From positions 32,231 to 96,230 of the forward strand of contig NZ_JAIRDQ010000017.1 in NCBI RefSeq assembly GCF_021458635.1: DNA of 64,000 nt, given 5' to 3'. The position numbers and the translations under genes are program-made. Each line of letters opens with the position of its first letter. Position 1 is the first letter of the stretch. This stretch comes from Bradyrhizobium monzae. GTDB taxonomy: Bacteria > Pseudomonadota > Alphaproteobacteria > Rhizobiales > Xanthobacteraceae. Below, piece by piece: positions 7,127 to 16,475 of this stretch. Below the pieces are notes generated by a model. It was not told the DNA's origin. It ran no database searches and worked only from the letters and a program-made list of their open reading frames with translations.

Positions 7127-8314
7127 ATGACGTTCATGGCGACGATGCAAAAATTGAGGGACTATCGCGGGCCCGCGCTGCTGTCACACGGGTTCCGCCC
7201 CTTCTTCCTGTTTGGCGCGGTCTACGCCGGCGCCATGGTTCCGTTGTGGCTCGCCGTGTTCGCCGGCCACGTTTCGCTGCCGACGGCGTTCGCGCTGCGG
7301 GACTGGCATGTCCACGAGATGCTGTTCGGCTACGTCGGCGCAGTCGTCGCCGGCTTCCTGCTGACGGCCGTTCCGAACTGGACGGGCCGCCTGCCCATCC
7401 AGGGCGCCCCGCTCGGCTTGCTGTTCGCAACCTGGGTCGTCGGAAGGCTGGCGGCGACCTGTTCGGATCTGGTCGGGTGGCAGGCCGCGCTGGCGCTCGA
7501 TGCGCTCTTTCTCCTGCTGCTCGCAGCGGCGGCCGCGCGCGAAATCATCGCCGGCCGCAAGTGGAACAACCTGAAGGTCGTCGCCATCGTTTCGCTTCTC
7601 GCGACCGTCAACATCGCCTTTCATTTGGAATCGCACTTCCGTGGCCTGGCCGAGTATTCGACGCGCGCCGGCATCGCGCTCGTCGTTACGTTGGTCTGCG
7701 TCATCGGCGGGCGGATCGTGCCGAGTTTCACGCGCAACTGGCTCGCCCACCGCTCACCTGGCCGGTTGCCCGTTCCTTTCAACCGGTTCGATGCCGTCGC
7801 AATGGTCGTTGGCGTCTGCGCGATGCTGGCTTGGGTGTTCGCTCCGTCCGGATGGTTGGTGGCAGGTGCGCTCTGCATCGCCGGACTGCTTCACCTCGTC
7901 CGGTTGGTCCGCTGGACCGGATACCGGACCTTCTCCGACCGGCTCGTCCTGATCCTTCACGTCGCCTATGCGTTCGTGCCGGCCGGCTTCCTGCTCTCGG
8001 CGCTGTCGGCTCTCGATCTCGTCGCACCGGCAGCCGGCGTGCACGCCTGGACCGGCGGCGCGATCGGTTCGATGACGATCGCCGTCATGACCCGCGCTTC
8101 TCTCGGTCACACCGGACAGGCGCTGTCGGCTTCCGTCCTCACCCAAGCTGTCTACGCCGCGATCGTGATCGCCGCGCTGACGCGGGTCTGCGCGGCCCTC
8201 GAGCCGAGCCATTCGGTCGAGTTGCTGGCGATCTCCGGTCTCGCCTGGGCCGGAGCGTTCTTTGGTTTCGCGGTCGCCTACGCGCCGCTTCTGTGCCGCG
8301 CACGAAAGTTCTGA
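7127..8314 (+). CDS. nnrS: NnrS family membrane protein
   Basis: 395-aa polytopic membrane protein of the NnrS family, a heme- and copper-containing protein implicated in protection against nitric oxide and dinitrosyl-iron stress. Conserved features are the N-terminal LLSHGFRPFFLFGA, RDWHVHEMLFGYVGAVVAGFLLTAVPNWTG, GGRIVPSFTRNW and MTRASLGHTG with their histidines, and about ten to twelve predicted membrane segments. It leads a five-gene co-directional run. The next gene starts 7 bases after its stop, so they form one operon. Confidence 0.93.
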   Translation: MTFMATMQKLRDYRGPALLSHGFRPFFLFGAVYAGAMVPLWLAVFAGHVSLPTAFALRDWHVHEMLFGYVGAVVAGFLLTAVPNWTGRLPIQGAPLGLLFATWVVGRLAATCSDLVGWQAALALDALFLLLLAAAAAREIIAGRKWNNLKVVAIVSLLATVNIAFHLESHFRGLAEYSTRAGIALVVTLVCVIGGRIVPSFTRNWLAHRSPGRLPVPFNRFDAVAMVVGVCAMLAWVFAPSGWLVAGALCIAGLLHLVRLVRWTGYRTFSDRLVLILHVAYAFVPAGFLLSALSALDLVAPAAGVHAWTGGAIGSMTIAVMTRASLGHTGQALSASVLTQAVYAAIVIAALTRVCAALEPSHSVELLAISGLAWAGAFFGFAVAYAPLLCRARKF

Positions 8315-8321
8315 GGTCGCG

Positions 8322-9659
8322 ATGATCGGCGCCAGCATATCACGATGGACAATGAGCTACTTTGCGATGGCGCTCGCGTGGCTCTTCCTCGCATTGAGCC
8401 TGATGATGGCTGGCGTCGGCTATCCCTTCGCCGAGGTCGCCTCGCCCGATACGCTCGTTCTGGTGCACGCCGTCGGCATCGGGTGGCTCAGTATTGCGAT
8501 GTGTGGCGCGCTGTTCCAGTTCGTGCCCGTCCTCGTCGCCAAGCCCTTGTTCTCCGAAAAGTGGGCTTTGCCGGCTCTGGTCCTTCTGACCGCCGGTCTC
8601 GTCTCGCTGATTGGCGGCTTCTTGTCTCTGGGAGGCCGCCTGCCGCCCTCGCTCTGGCTGCTTCCGCTCGGGGCGATCCTGCTCGTTGCCGGATTCGGCC
8701 TGGTCGTCGTCGATCTTGGGCTTACCGCTTGGCTGCGACCCGCGGGGCCAGCGCGCTTCGTGCTTGCCGGCCTCGCCTCGCTTTGCGCAACCGCCGCCTT
8801 CGGCGCCGTCTTCGCGTTTGCGCTTGCGGGGTGGGCGGGATCGGCAGGGAATGCACTTCTGGCCGCCGGCATCCCGTTGCATGCGATCGCCGGCCTCGGC
8901 GGGTGGCTGACGCTGACGGCCATGGGCGTGAGCTATCGGCTCTTGTCCATGTTCATGCTATCGCCCGACGTGGACGAGCGACAGAGCCGCATGACGCTCG
9001 GAGCCGGCGCGCTCGCCATCGGCATGACGGTCGCAGGCGGGATCCTCGCGATCGGACTTGCGTCCGGATTGAGCGTCGTGCTGTCGATCGTCGCCGTTTT
9101 CGGCCTGGCGTCCGCCGCTCTGTACGGGCGCGACATCGCCGGTATTTTTCGCGCCCGCAAGCGGCGGCAACTCGAGCTCAACATGCGTATGGCGACGCTG
9201 TCCTTCGCGAGTTTGGCGGCGACGGCCTTGCTGGGAATTGCGCTCGTGGTGACGGACGGTTTCGCCGCCCATATCGGCCCCTTCGCCTTCCTCGCGGTGT
9301 TCGGTTGGTTGTCCGGATTGGTGCTCGCGAAGCTCTACAAGATCGTGGCCTTCCTGACCTGGCTCGAGACCTACGGACCGGTGATGGGACGGGCGCCCAC
9401 GCCGCGCGTCCAGGACCTCGTAGCGGAGGGCCGGGCAACGAAGTGGTTCGTCATCTACTACGTGGCCGTCTGGGCCGGAACGCTGACGCTGCTGGTCGGC
9501 GAGCCGTATGCCTTCCGGATGGCTGCGGCGGCGATGACGGTGGGTGTCGTCGGCATCGTCCGCGAGGTGATCCGCACCCGGAGGCTTGCGGACGTCGCAA
9601 GCCCGGTGCGGCTTCCGGGCGGCGCCATCGCGCCCCATCTGTTGTTCGCGAGAAACTGA
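8322..9659 (+). CDS. Multi-pass membrane protein of the nnrS operon
   Basis: 445-aa protein with about 12 hydrophobic segments. Histidines fall inside membrane segments (LVLVHAVGIGWLS, LHAIAGLGGWLT), reminiscent of heme-copper oxidase subunit I or NnrS-like proteins, but I cannot assign it firmly. It starts 7 bases after nnrS; an earlier in-frame ATG at 8262 lies inside nnrS and is less likely. Its location suggests a role in NO response or in the assembly or electron transfer of denitrification enzymes. Confidence 0.75.
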   Translation: MIGASISRWTMSYFAMALAWLFLALSLMMAGVGYPFAEVASPDTLVLVHAVGIGWLSIAMCGALFQFVPVLVAKPLFSEKWALPALVLLTAGLVSLIGGFLSLGGRLPPSLWLLPLGAILLVAGFGLVVVDLGLTAWLRPAGPARFVLAGLASLCATAAFGAVFAFALAGWAGSAGNALLAAGIPLHAIAGLGGWLTLTAMGVSYRLLSMFMLSPDVDERQSRMTLGAGALAIGMTVAGGILAIGLASGLSVVLSIVAVFGLASAALYGRDIAGIFRARKRRQLELNMRMATLSFASLAATALLGIALVVTDGFAAHIGPFAFLAVFGWLSGLVLAKLYKIVAFLTWLETYGPVMGRAPTPRVQDLVAEGRATKWFVIYYVAVWAGTLTLLVGEPYAFRMAAAAMTVGVVGIVREVIRTRRLADVASPVRLPGGAIAPHLLFARN

Positions 9660-9671
9660 GAGAGGAAAAAC

Positions 9672-10181
9672 ATGCCCGAATATGTCGATGTCGACGTCCG
9701 TCCGATCCTGCGCGCAGGCGGTGAGCCGTTCTCGGTCATCATGGCCGCGCTCGAGCGCCTGGCGCCGGGCCAGGGGCTTCGCCTCTTCGCGACCTTCAAG
9801 CCGGTCCCGCTGTTTGCCGTGATGGCGAACAAGGGGTTCGCGCACGCGGAGCAGGCACTCGATGGCGGCGAATGGGAGATTCTGTTTACGCCGACCGAAA
9901 CGAAATCGGAACCGGCGCCGACCGCAGCGGACGGCCCGGGGCTCGACGATTGGCCGGCGCCAACCGTCAACCTCGACAACCGCGACCTCGACCCTCCGGA
10001 ACCCATGGTCCGAATCCTTGCTGCCGCGGACAACCTCGGACCCGGCGAGACCTTGTCTGCCCTGCTGCGGCGGGAGCCGGTGTTTCTGTTTCCGCAGTTG
10101 GAGAAGCGCGGCTTCCGTTGGCTGGGCGGGTTTACCCCGGACGGGGCCACCTACGAACTGACGGTGAGGGCTCCGTCATGA
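9672..10181 (+). CDS. Tandem DUF2249 domain protein
   Basis: 169-aa soluble protein made of two DUF2249 units. The first (residues about 5-75) contains VDVRPILRAGGEP and KPVPLFAVMANKGF; the second (about 95-165) contains NLDNRDLDPPEPM and REPVFLFPQLEKRGF. DUF2249 resembles SirA/TusA-type alpha-beta folds and is common near denitrification and hemerythrin genes; no function is established to my knowledge. A good GAGAGAGGAA ribosome site precedes the start. The stop overlaps the next start in ATGA, indicating translational coupling. Confidence 0.85.
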   Translation: MPEYVDVDVRPILRAGGEPFSVIMAALERLAPGQGLRLFATFKPVPLFAVMANKGFAHAEQALDGGEWEILFTPTETKSEPAPTAADGPGLDDWPAPTVNLDNRDLDPPEPMVRILAAADNLGPGETLSALLRREPVFLFPQLEKRGFRWLGGFTPDGATYELTVRAPS

Positions 10182-10492
10182 CGGACCAGCTCGTCGAACG
10201 CGTTCGCGACGCGCTACGCGCCGTGATCGATCCCGAGTTGGGCGAGAACATCGTCGATCTCGGCTTCGTCTACGATATCGCGGTCGCTGGCGGGGCAGCC
10301 CGCATCACGATGACGGCGACGACGCCAGGGTGCCCGGCGACCTTTTTCCTGAAGGAGGGGACGCAGGCGGCCGCGTCCGCCGTCCCAGGGATCGTTTCCG
10401 CCGACGTGACGATGACGTTCGAGCCGCCGTGGACCCCGTCCATGATCGAGCCTGCCGTCCGGGCCTCGCTCGGCTTTGCCGCGGTGAACTGA
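10178..10492 (+). CDS. MIP18/DUF59 family iron-sulfur assembly protein
   Basis: 104-aa protein of the MIP18 (DUF59) family, related to SufT and PaaD, which take part in iron-sulfur cluster maturation. The core IDPELGENIVDLGFVYDI and the TTPGCP motif with its conserved cysteine are present. It is translationally coupled to the DUF2249 gene (ATGA overlap) and is followed 4 bases later by ccoG. In this operon it may help assemble or repair iron-sulfur centres damaged by NO; that is an inference. Confidence 0.87.
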   Translation: MTDQLVERVRDALRAVIDPELGENIVDLGFVYDIAVAGGAARITMTATTPGCPATFFLKEGTQAAASAVPGIVSADVTMTFEPPWTPSMIEPAVRASLGFAAVN

Positions 10493-10496
10493 CGTC

Positions 10497-11924
10497 ATGG
10501 CCCTCACCATCGAGATCGATCACGCCAAGACGCGCGCGAAGGCTGCGGCGGCGGCCGGCCAGCCGGTCGTGCCCCAGGCCGTCAAGGGCCCGATCCGCAA
10601 GGTCAAGTGGGGCATCCTGCTGTTGACGCTGTCGATCTACTACGTGACGCCGTTCATCCGCTGGGACCGCGGCCCCCATGCGCCCGGCCAAGCGGTCCTG
10701 CTCGATTTCGCGAACGGACGACTCTACGCTTTCTTCGTCGAGATCTGGCCGCAGGATCTCTACTTGGTCACAGGACTTCTTATCCTTGCCTCAACCATTC
10801 TGATCCTGACCAACGCGCTGGCCGGACGGCTCTGGTGCGGGTTCGCCTGTCCGCAGACGGTCTGGACCGATCTGTTCCTGCTCGTCGAAAGGCTGATCGA
10901 AGGCGACCGGCGGCAGCGTCTGAGGAACATCGGCGCGCCACTGACGACGAAGCGCATCGCGCAGATTTTCGCCAAACACGCTGCCTGGCTGACGATTTCG
11001 CTGGCGACCGGAGGCACGCTGATCTTCTATTTCACCGACGCGCCTGATCTGCTGCGAGGCTTCGCCTTCGGCGAGGTCTCGGCTAACGCGCTGACCTGGA
11101 TCGCCGCCTTCACCGGCACGACCTACGGCCTGGCGGGCTTCGCGCGGGAGCAGGTCTGCACTTTCATGTGCCCATGGCCGCGCCTGCAGGGCGCGATCTG
11201 GGATCCGGAAGCCTACACTGTGAACTACAGGGATTACCGCGGCGAACAGCGGACGTCGGCGAAGAAGGCCGCCGAGCTGCGTCTGCAGGGTAAGCCGGCG
11301 GGCGATTGCGTCGATTGCGGCCAGTGCGTCGCGGTCTGTCCGATCGGCATCGATATCCGCGAAGGCCCGAATTTCGCCTGCATCAATTGCGGACTTTGCG
11401 TCGATGCCTGCGACGGCGTCATGTCGAAGCTCGGCCGCCCGCGCGGCCTGATCGACTTTGAAAGCTGGAACAACATCGAGCGCGGCCGCCGAAAGGAAGC
11501 GCCCGTCAATCGGTTGGTGCGGCCGAAGACGATCGGCCTGACGGCGGCATGCCTGGCCTTGGCCGGCACGATCGGCGTCGCGTTCACGACCAAGACGACC
11601 GCCACGCTCTCGGTTCAGCACGATCGTGATCCCGTCGCCGTCAGGCTCTCGGACGGCTCGGTGCGCAACGCGTACACTATCAAGTTGTTGAACAAGTCGT
11701 CGGTCTCCCACGCCTACACGCTCGCGGTCAGTGGCGTGGATGCCAAGATGGCCATCATCGGCAACGACAGCCTGGCACCGATCGAGGTAGCCGCCGACGC
11801 TTCCGAGACGCTGCGGGTCACGCTGACGGCGGCCGATGCCGGGCGTGGCGATGTGGTGTTTACGGCCCAGGATGAGACCGGAAGCACGGTCCTGTCGGCC
11901 AAGGACAGGTTCATCGAGCGCTAG
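10497..11924 (+). CDS. ccoG: CcoG/RdxA/FixG family cytochrome oxidase accessory protein
   Basis: 475-aa membrane ferredoxin. It has N-terminal transmembrane segments, an LWCGFACPQTVW motif, CTFMCPWPRLQG, and two [4Fe-4S] motifs (CVDCGQCVAVCP and CINCGLCVDACD). A C-terminal periplasmic Ig-like domain (residues about 365-475) completes the family layout. CcoG proteins reduce copper for insertion into cbb3 oxidases. No ccoNOQP genes are nearby, so this copy may serve copper delivery to NirK, NosZ or NOR during denitrification. It closes the five-gene nnrS operon. Confidence 0.9.
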   Translation: MALTIEIDHAKTRAKAAAAAGQPVVPQAVKGPIRKVKWGILLLTLSIYYVTPFIRWDRGPHAPGQAVLLDFANGRLYAFFVEIWPQDLYLVTGLLILASTILILTNALAGRLWCGFACPQTVWTDLFLLVERLIEGDRRQRLRNIGAPLTTKRIAQIFAKHAAWLTISLATGGTLIFYFTDAPDLLRGFAFGEVSANALTWIAAFTGTTYGLAGFAREQVCTFMCPWPRLQGAIWDPEAYTVNYRDYRGEQRTSAKKAAELRLQGKPAGDCVDCGQCVAVCPIGIDIREGPNFACINCGLCVDACDGVMSKLGRPRGLIDFESWNNIERGRRKEAPVNRLVRPKTIGLTAACLALAGTIGVAFTTKTTATLSVQHDRDPVAVRLSDGSVRNAYTIKLLNKSSVSHAYTLAVSGVDAKMAIIGNDSLAPIEVAADASETLRVTLTAADAGRGDVVFTAQDETGSTVLSAKDRFIER

Positions 11925-12027
11925 GAGAGCAACTTCAGTGGAATATCCGACGGGGCCTATTCGTCATGCGGTACTCGTCTGGTGTGTGGCGAAGCTGAGG
12001 GAAAATCATCGCGCAAGTCAGGCAAGT

Positions 12028-12041
12028 TTGCGCGGCGTCAA
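12028..12041. promoter_or_regulatory. Putative FixK/NnrR-type box upstream of the PCuAC gene
   Basis: TTGCGCGGCGTCAA carries the shared TTGCGC half-site and ends 73 bases before the start of the copper chaperone gene. This suggests a separate promoter after ccoG. Confidence 0.55.
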
Positions 12042-12114
12042 CGTGGATGACGCGAATATTTGAGACCTTCCGGTGCAGAGGTAGGCAAGCTCGTCTGGTA
12101 AGTCGGAGATCGTC

Positions 12115-12972
12115 ATGTTGGGGAAAGTCGAGACAATCACCGTGGTCCTCGCGGTCGCTTTGACATTCATCGGGGCCGTCCCTACGCGCGCCGATCCCGC
12201 CGGCATCGTCGTCGGCCAGGCATGGAGCCGAGCGACCCCGAAGGGAGCAAATGTCGCAGGCGGCTATCTCACCATCGAGAACCGCGGCGCAGCGCCGGAT
12301 CGTCTCCTTTCCGCCACCAGTCCGGCCGCCGCCAAGGTCGAGATTCACCAAATGACAATGCAGGACGGCATCATGACGATGCGTCAGCTCGATGAGGGAC
12401 TAGTGATCCCGCCGGACGCGACGGTGACGTTAGCCCCGGGCGGCGAGCACATCATGTTCGTCGGATTAGCCGCGCCGTTCGAAGAGGGGCAGCGCATTCC
12501 GGTCTCGCTGATCTTCCAGCGTTTTGGTAAGATCGAGACGGTCTTCGACGTCGGCAGTGTGGGTGCCAAGGGCCCGCTGCTACGGATCGCCTCTACCGAG
12601 GCGGCGCCGGTCCCGTCTTCGCCGCCCGCGAAGGCCTCCGCATCGACAGATGAACCCTTCTTCACGCACATCTGCGGCACGCGGCTGATGGCGGACGTGA
12701 CCGTCACGCCGGGCCGCAGCGGACCCGTCGAAGTTCTGGTGCAGCTCTACGATGGAGACGAGAAGCCGCTCACGGTCGACTCCCTTTCCGTGACCCTATC
12801 CAATCCGGACAAGAACATCGTTCCCTTGGCCGCACCGGCCGAACGAATCGCCGCGGACAGGTGGCGGGTCAGCATGACGGCCGCGGCGACCGGGAAGTGG
12901 TCGCTTGCGCTGGGCATCGACATGAAGAAGGACGACCGCATCGACATCGCGGCTCCGATCCTTATCGAGTGA
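12115..12972 (+). CDS. PCuAC copper chaperone fused to a C-terminal YtkA/CopC-like domain
   Basis: 285-aa exported protein with a signal peptide (residues 1-26). Residues about 30-160 form a PCuAC domain. The copper motif is visible as EIHQMTMQDGIMTMRQL followed by GGEHIMF, matching H-M-X(n)-M-X(n)-H-X-M. A Ser/Pro/Ala linker leads to a second beta domain (about 175-285) resembling YtkA/CopC-type copper-resistance modules. PCuAC delivers Cu(I) to cytochrome oxidases and also supports NosZ and NirK maturation. The position after ccoG and downstream of a FixK/NnrR-type box fits copper supply for denitrification. Confidence 0.88.
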   Translation: MLGKVETITVVLAVALTFIGAVPTRADPAGIVVGQAWSRATPKGANVAGGYLTIENRGAAPDRLLSATSPAAAKVEIHQMTMQDGIMTMRQLDEGLVIPPDATVTLAPGGEHIMFVGLAAPFEEGQRIPVSLIFQRFGKIETVFDVGSVGAKGPLLRIASTEAAPVPSSPPAKASASTDEPFFTHICGTRLMADVTVTPGRSGPVEVLVQLYDGDEKPLTVDSLSVTLSNPDKNIVPLAAPAERIAADRWRVSMTAAATGKWSLALGIDMKKDDRIDIAAPILIE

Positions 12973-12983
12973 GGTCAATCGCG

Positions 12984-13553
12984 ATGTCCGTCTCTCCTAC
13001 CGCCTCCGAGGACGAGGTTTCGTCGCCGGACGCTCCGCGGCTGACGGCGCTCGTCTATCCGCAGAACAGTTATCCAGCGACGGCGTTCGAAGCGCTCGTC
13101 GCCGCTTGCCGTAGCTCCGATCTGTCGCTCGCGGGCGTCCTGCAGCATGTGGTCGACGCCGCACCGGAGCGACGCTGCGACGTGGTCTTGGAGGATCTCG
13201 CCACGGGCCGCCGCACGCCGATCTTCGAGTACCGGGGCGCTGGGGCCGCAGGTTGCCGGCTCGACGAAGCGGCGCTCGCAGATGTCGCGGCTCGGATCGA
13301 GGCGAGCCTAGACGCCGCCCCGGACGTGCTGATCCTGAACAAGTTCGGCAAGGCGGAATGCGAGGGGAACGGCTTGCTCGATCTCGTCGGGCGAGCAATG
13401 CAGCGGAATGTCGCGGTGGTGATCGGAGTGCCTCAGGGCAATCTTGCCGCATGGCGCGACTTCGCCGGCCGCTTCGCGGTGGAGCTGCCCCCGGATCGCG
13501 GCGCGATAGACCAGTGGCTGGAGCGACTGCGCCATAGCCGTCAGTCCGGCTGA
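12984..13553 (+). CDS. DUF2478 family protein
   Basis: 189-aa soluble protein of the DUF2478 type, often found near molybdate or denitrification genes and probably an NTP-binding-like fold. Family signals include the C-terminal half PDVLILNKFGKAECEGNG and NVAVVIGVPQ. It starts 11 bases after the PCuAC stop, so the two are probably one transcript. The 3' end overlaps the convergent zinc-ribbon gene by 13 bases. Confidence 0.8.
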   Translation: MSVSPTASEDEVSSPDAPRLTALVYPQNSYPATAFEALVAACRSSDLSLAGVLQHVVDAAPERRCDVVLEDLATGRRTPIFEYRGAGAAGCRLDEAALADVAARIEASLDAAPDVLILNKFGKAECEGNGLLDLVGRAMQRNVAVVIGVPQGNLAAWRDFAGRFAVELPPDRGAIDQWLERLRHSRQSG

Positions 13554-13762
13554 GGCGGAGCGGAGTTCGCGGGCCCCTGAGACGTCGTGGCCGGCTTCTC
13601 CCCGAGCAGCCTTCCGGTCCTCGGGTTCAGGAAATGCAGCCGCGCACAGGCTGGGCATTGAACGCTCGTGTACGCGTCGCAGTGCTCGGATTTTAGCTCG
13701 TCATCGAGCCAATGCTGAACGTTCTGCTTCGTGACTGGACAGGTGAAGACGAGAGCGCCCAT
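13541..13762 (-). CDS. Small zinc-ribbon-like protein (copy A)
   Basis: 73-aa protein with CP near the start (FTCPVT), a further Cys at residue 28, and a CPAC pair, followed by a short polar tail. It is a clear relative of the protein encoded at 38156-38356: both share a [VT]-x-CP-x-T-x-x-N-V-x-x-W start and a CPxCAxxHFxN ending. The function is unknown. A perfect FixK-like palindrome lies 124 bases upstream. Confidence 0.6.
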   Translation of the reverse strand: MGALVFTCPVTKQNVQHWLDDELKSEHCDAYTSVQCPACARLHFLNPRTGRLLGEKPATTSQGPANSAPPQPD

Positions 13763-14152
13763 CGGAGGTATCGACGTTCGGGTTATGCCGAGGCGGAGCG
13801 GCGCCGGCGTGCTTAGGAGCCCGGATCCATAGCTGCCCTGCGGTCTGGCGATTCGGTTTGCGACCTCATCGTAAAGTGATTCACGTTGAGCTGGCTCAAC
13901 GGCCCCTGTTAATCACGCAAATCGAACGTGCCGTACACCCTCGGGAGCAAGGGCGGGATGACGAGAGGACACGGCCGGTTCCGCGGCTTGGTCGGGAGCA
14001 GCATCGTCTCGGCCCCCTTGGCATGATTCGTAAACAACCAATTAATATCAAGGGTTGCTCTATAAGTTAGTTGCTTCAGGAGGTTGTGGCAGCGCAACGA
14101 CGGGTGCGTTCTGGCGTGAGACACTGCGACGAATTCTCCTCTTTCCGGTTAG
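13763..14152. promoter_or_regulatory. Intergenic region with a perfect FixK/FNR-like palindrome
   Basis: No gene is seen in these 390 bases. At 13886-13899 lies TTGAGCTGGCTCAA, a symmetric site fitting TTGA-N6-TCAA. It could act on the minus-strand zinc-ribbon gene (124 bases away) or, less likely, on the chemotaxis receptor 253 bases downstream. Confidence 0.45.
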
Positions 14153-15893
14153 ATGACCATGTCGCGTATTCTCGGTAGCCTTCGCATTTCCACCAAGCTC
14201 GTCTCTTCCTCGCTCATCGGAATTCTCTTCGTAGGCGCTATGATCGCCAATCAGATCTTCGTCAACGGGAGCGTCGAAACGGGCATCGACAAGGCGATCG
14301 ACCAGCAGGAGATCGTCAGGCTGGCCATCGAGACTAAGGCCGACGCAAGGCGGATGCAGGTCGCCGTACGGGATCTCCGCCTGGCCAAGACAGAGGACGA
14401 CATCCGCGATGGCGAGGACAGACTGGCCGCGGCGCGCAAAGATGCGCAAGCAATGGCCGACGATATGTTCCCTCGTTCGCTCTCCGCGGAGAACAAGACC
14501 CGCATCGCCGAGCTTCGAAGGCAGATCGAGACTTACGCGGCAGCCGGCGGACGTGTCGCCGTCAATCGGCACAAAAATGTCGTTGCGACGGCCGAAGGAC
14601 GAAGTTCTGAGATTGCAACGCTCGAGGCGGAAGTCGCCGATCTCGGGCGGAACGTCACGGTTCCCGCCTCGATGAAAGTCGATGAACTGGCGGCAGAGAT
14701 CGTGAAGGTCGCTTCGTCTAGGGCGGAATCGGAGAAGGCCGATGTGCATGCGCTCCTCGCGCGTTCCGCCACGACTTCGGCGATCGTCGGCGGCATAGCC
14801 ATCCTGGTGCTCGTCGGCGCCGGTCTCATGAGCGTCTTCGCTGTGTCCCGACCGATCGGCGCTTTGGTCCTGAGCATGAAGGCGCTCGCGGACGGTCAGC
14901 TCTCCGTCATCATCGGAGGCGTGGAGCGGCGCGACGAAGTCGGCGACATGGCTCGCGCCACGCAGGTCTTCAGGGAAGGCCTTCTCGAAACGCAGAGATT
15001 GCGCGCCGATCAAGCCAAAGCGGAAGCGCGAGCCGCCGCGCAACGCAAGCAGGACATGGAGAACTTCACCGCGTCCTTCGAGACCGCCGTGGGCGGGATC
15101 ATCGACCGGGTGTCATCGAACTCGGCGAGCCTCGAGCAGGCGGCTTCGGCGCTCGCGAACACCGCCTCCTCGACCCGAGAGTTGTCGACCACCGTCGCGT
15201 CGGCGTCGGAGGAGGCGTCCGCGAGCGTCCAATCGGTCGCCGCCGCGAGCGAGGAGATGGCCGCCACCGCCGCCGAAATCGGCCGTCAGATCGAGGGGTC
15301 GTCGAAAGTCGCCAAGCACGCCGTCGCTCAGGCGACGAGCACCGATCAGTCGATGGTGAAGCTCGCGGGCGCGGCCGAGAAGGTCGGCGGCATCGTGGGG
15401 ATGATCACGGCCATCGCAGAGCAGACCAATCTGCTCGCGTTGAACGCGACGATCGAGGCGGCGCGCGCAGGATCCGCCGGACGAGGTTTCGCGATCGTGG
15501 CCTCGGAGGTAAAGGAGCTTGCGGCTCAGACCGCAAATGCCACAAAGGACATCTCCGTGTACATCGCCGAGATCCAGTCGACCGCGTCGACTGCCGTCGG
15601 CGCCATCAAGGAGATCATGGCGACGATCGACAGCATATCGGAGATCACCGGGGCGATCGCCGCGGCCGCCGAGGAGCAAAGGCAACGCCACGCGAGAGAT
15701 CTCGCGCAACGTGCAGCAGGCCGCGGTCGGCGCTTCGCAGGTTTCGTCCGGCATCGCCGACGTCGAAGCGGGCGCCACCGAGACCGGGGCCGCTTCTTCG
15801 CAGGTCCTGACCTCCGCCCAGTCCCTCTCCGGCGACGGTCAGCGTCTCAAACAGGAACTGGGTATCTTCCTTGCGAAGGTACGGGCGGCATGA
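14153..15893 (+). pseudogene. Methyl-accepting chemotaxis protein, frameshifted near the 3' end
   Basis: Transmembrane chemoreceptor with TM1 (residues about 16-36), a periplasmic helical sensor, TM2 (about 205-228), HAMP, and a cytoplasmic signalling domain. The hairpin tip is typical (AEQTNLLALNATIEAARAG). One extra A in the run at 15678-15680 shifts the frame. Removing it restores EEQGNATREISRNVQQAAVG and a normal end with stop at 15891-15893. As written, the frame runs to an aberrant stop at 15964. The last 70 or so residues contain the distal helix bundle, so a real shift would probably impair signalling. A sequencing error is equally possible. Confidence 0.85.
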
Positions 15894-16031
15894 GCTTGAC
15901 GGTGCTGTTTCCGATCGCGGATTTTGTCGGTGGTTACGCCAAACGGCATACGGCGTTCAGGTAGGAAATTCCGCAATTCTCGCGAGACCGCACAAGACTG
16001 CGGATCGGAGCGACGACCGAGCTAACAGTTT

Positions 16032-16207
16032 AGACTGACGACAGCGTTCTCACGCTTTACGACAACATTCGCTGGCAGGTCGAAGCCGACAATATCCTCG
16101 GAGGACGACACCGCTTGGTTGGTGAGGCTGCAAAGGAGCGGGCGCGGCTTCTGCAGGACGAGCTTGTCCGTCGAGGCTTGAGTTTCATCCCGATCCAGTG
16201 GCCATAG
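16032..16207 (+). pseudogene. Possible decayed small protein
   Basis: The frame from 16032 encodes LTLYDNIRWQVEADN, GGRHRLVGEAAKERARLL and a tail ending FIPIQWP before a stop at 16205. It looks like a genuine compact protein but has no ATG, GTG or TTG in frame; a stop lies directly upstream. It resembles small hypothetical proteins I associate with Bradyrhizobium, but this is memory only. The rest of 15894-16475 shows nothing convincing. Confidence 0.3.
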
Positions 16208-16475
16208 AGCCCGGAGCGCCGACCGCCGGACTCGTTCCCGGTAAGCGTCCTCGCGCGCATCCGCGAGATCACCGACAGCCCCCCGAAACCGAAGTCGAGA
16301 TCGCGGGCGGCCTGGTCGAGCCGTCATGTCGGATCTGATCGCCTTTCGGCGCCCAGGATGGAACCGGGCACGGAAGGTTTCCCGAAGGCACACCGCAATG
16401 GCGTTTGTCGTGGCGCAAAGATCGGCGTCGGCGCCGTAGCTATCGTTGTGCGCGTCCAGAACGATGGAGCCCACG

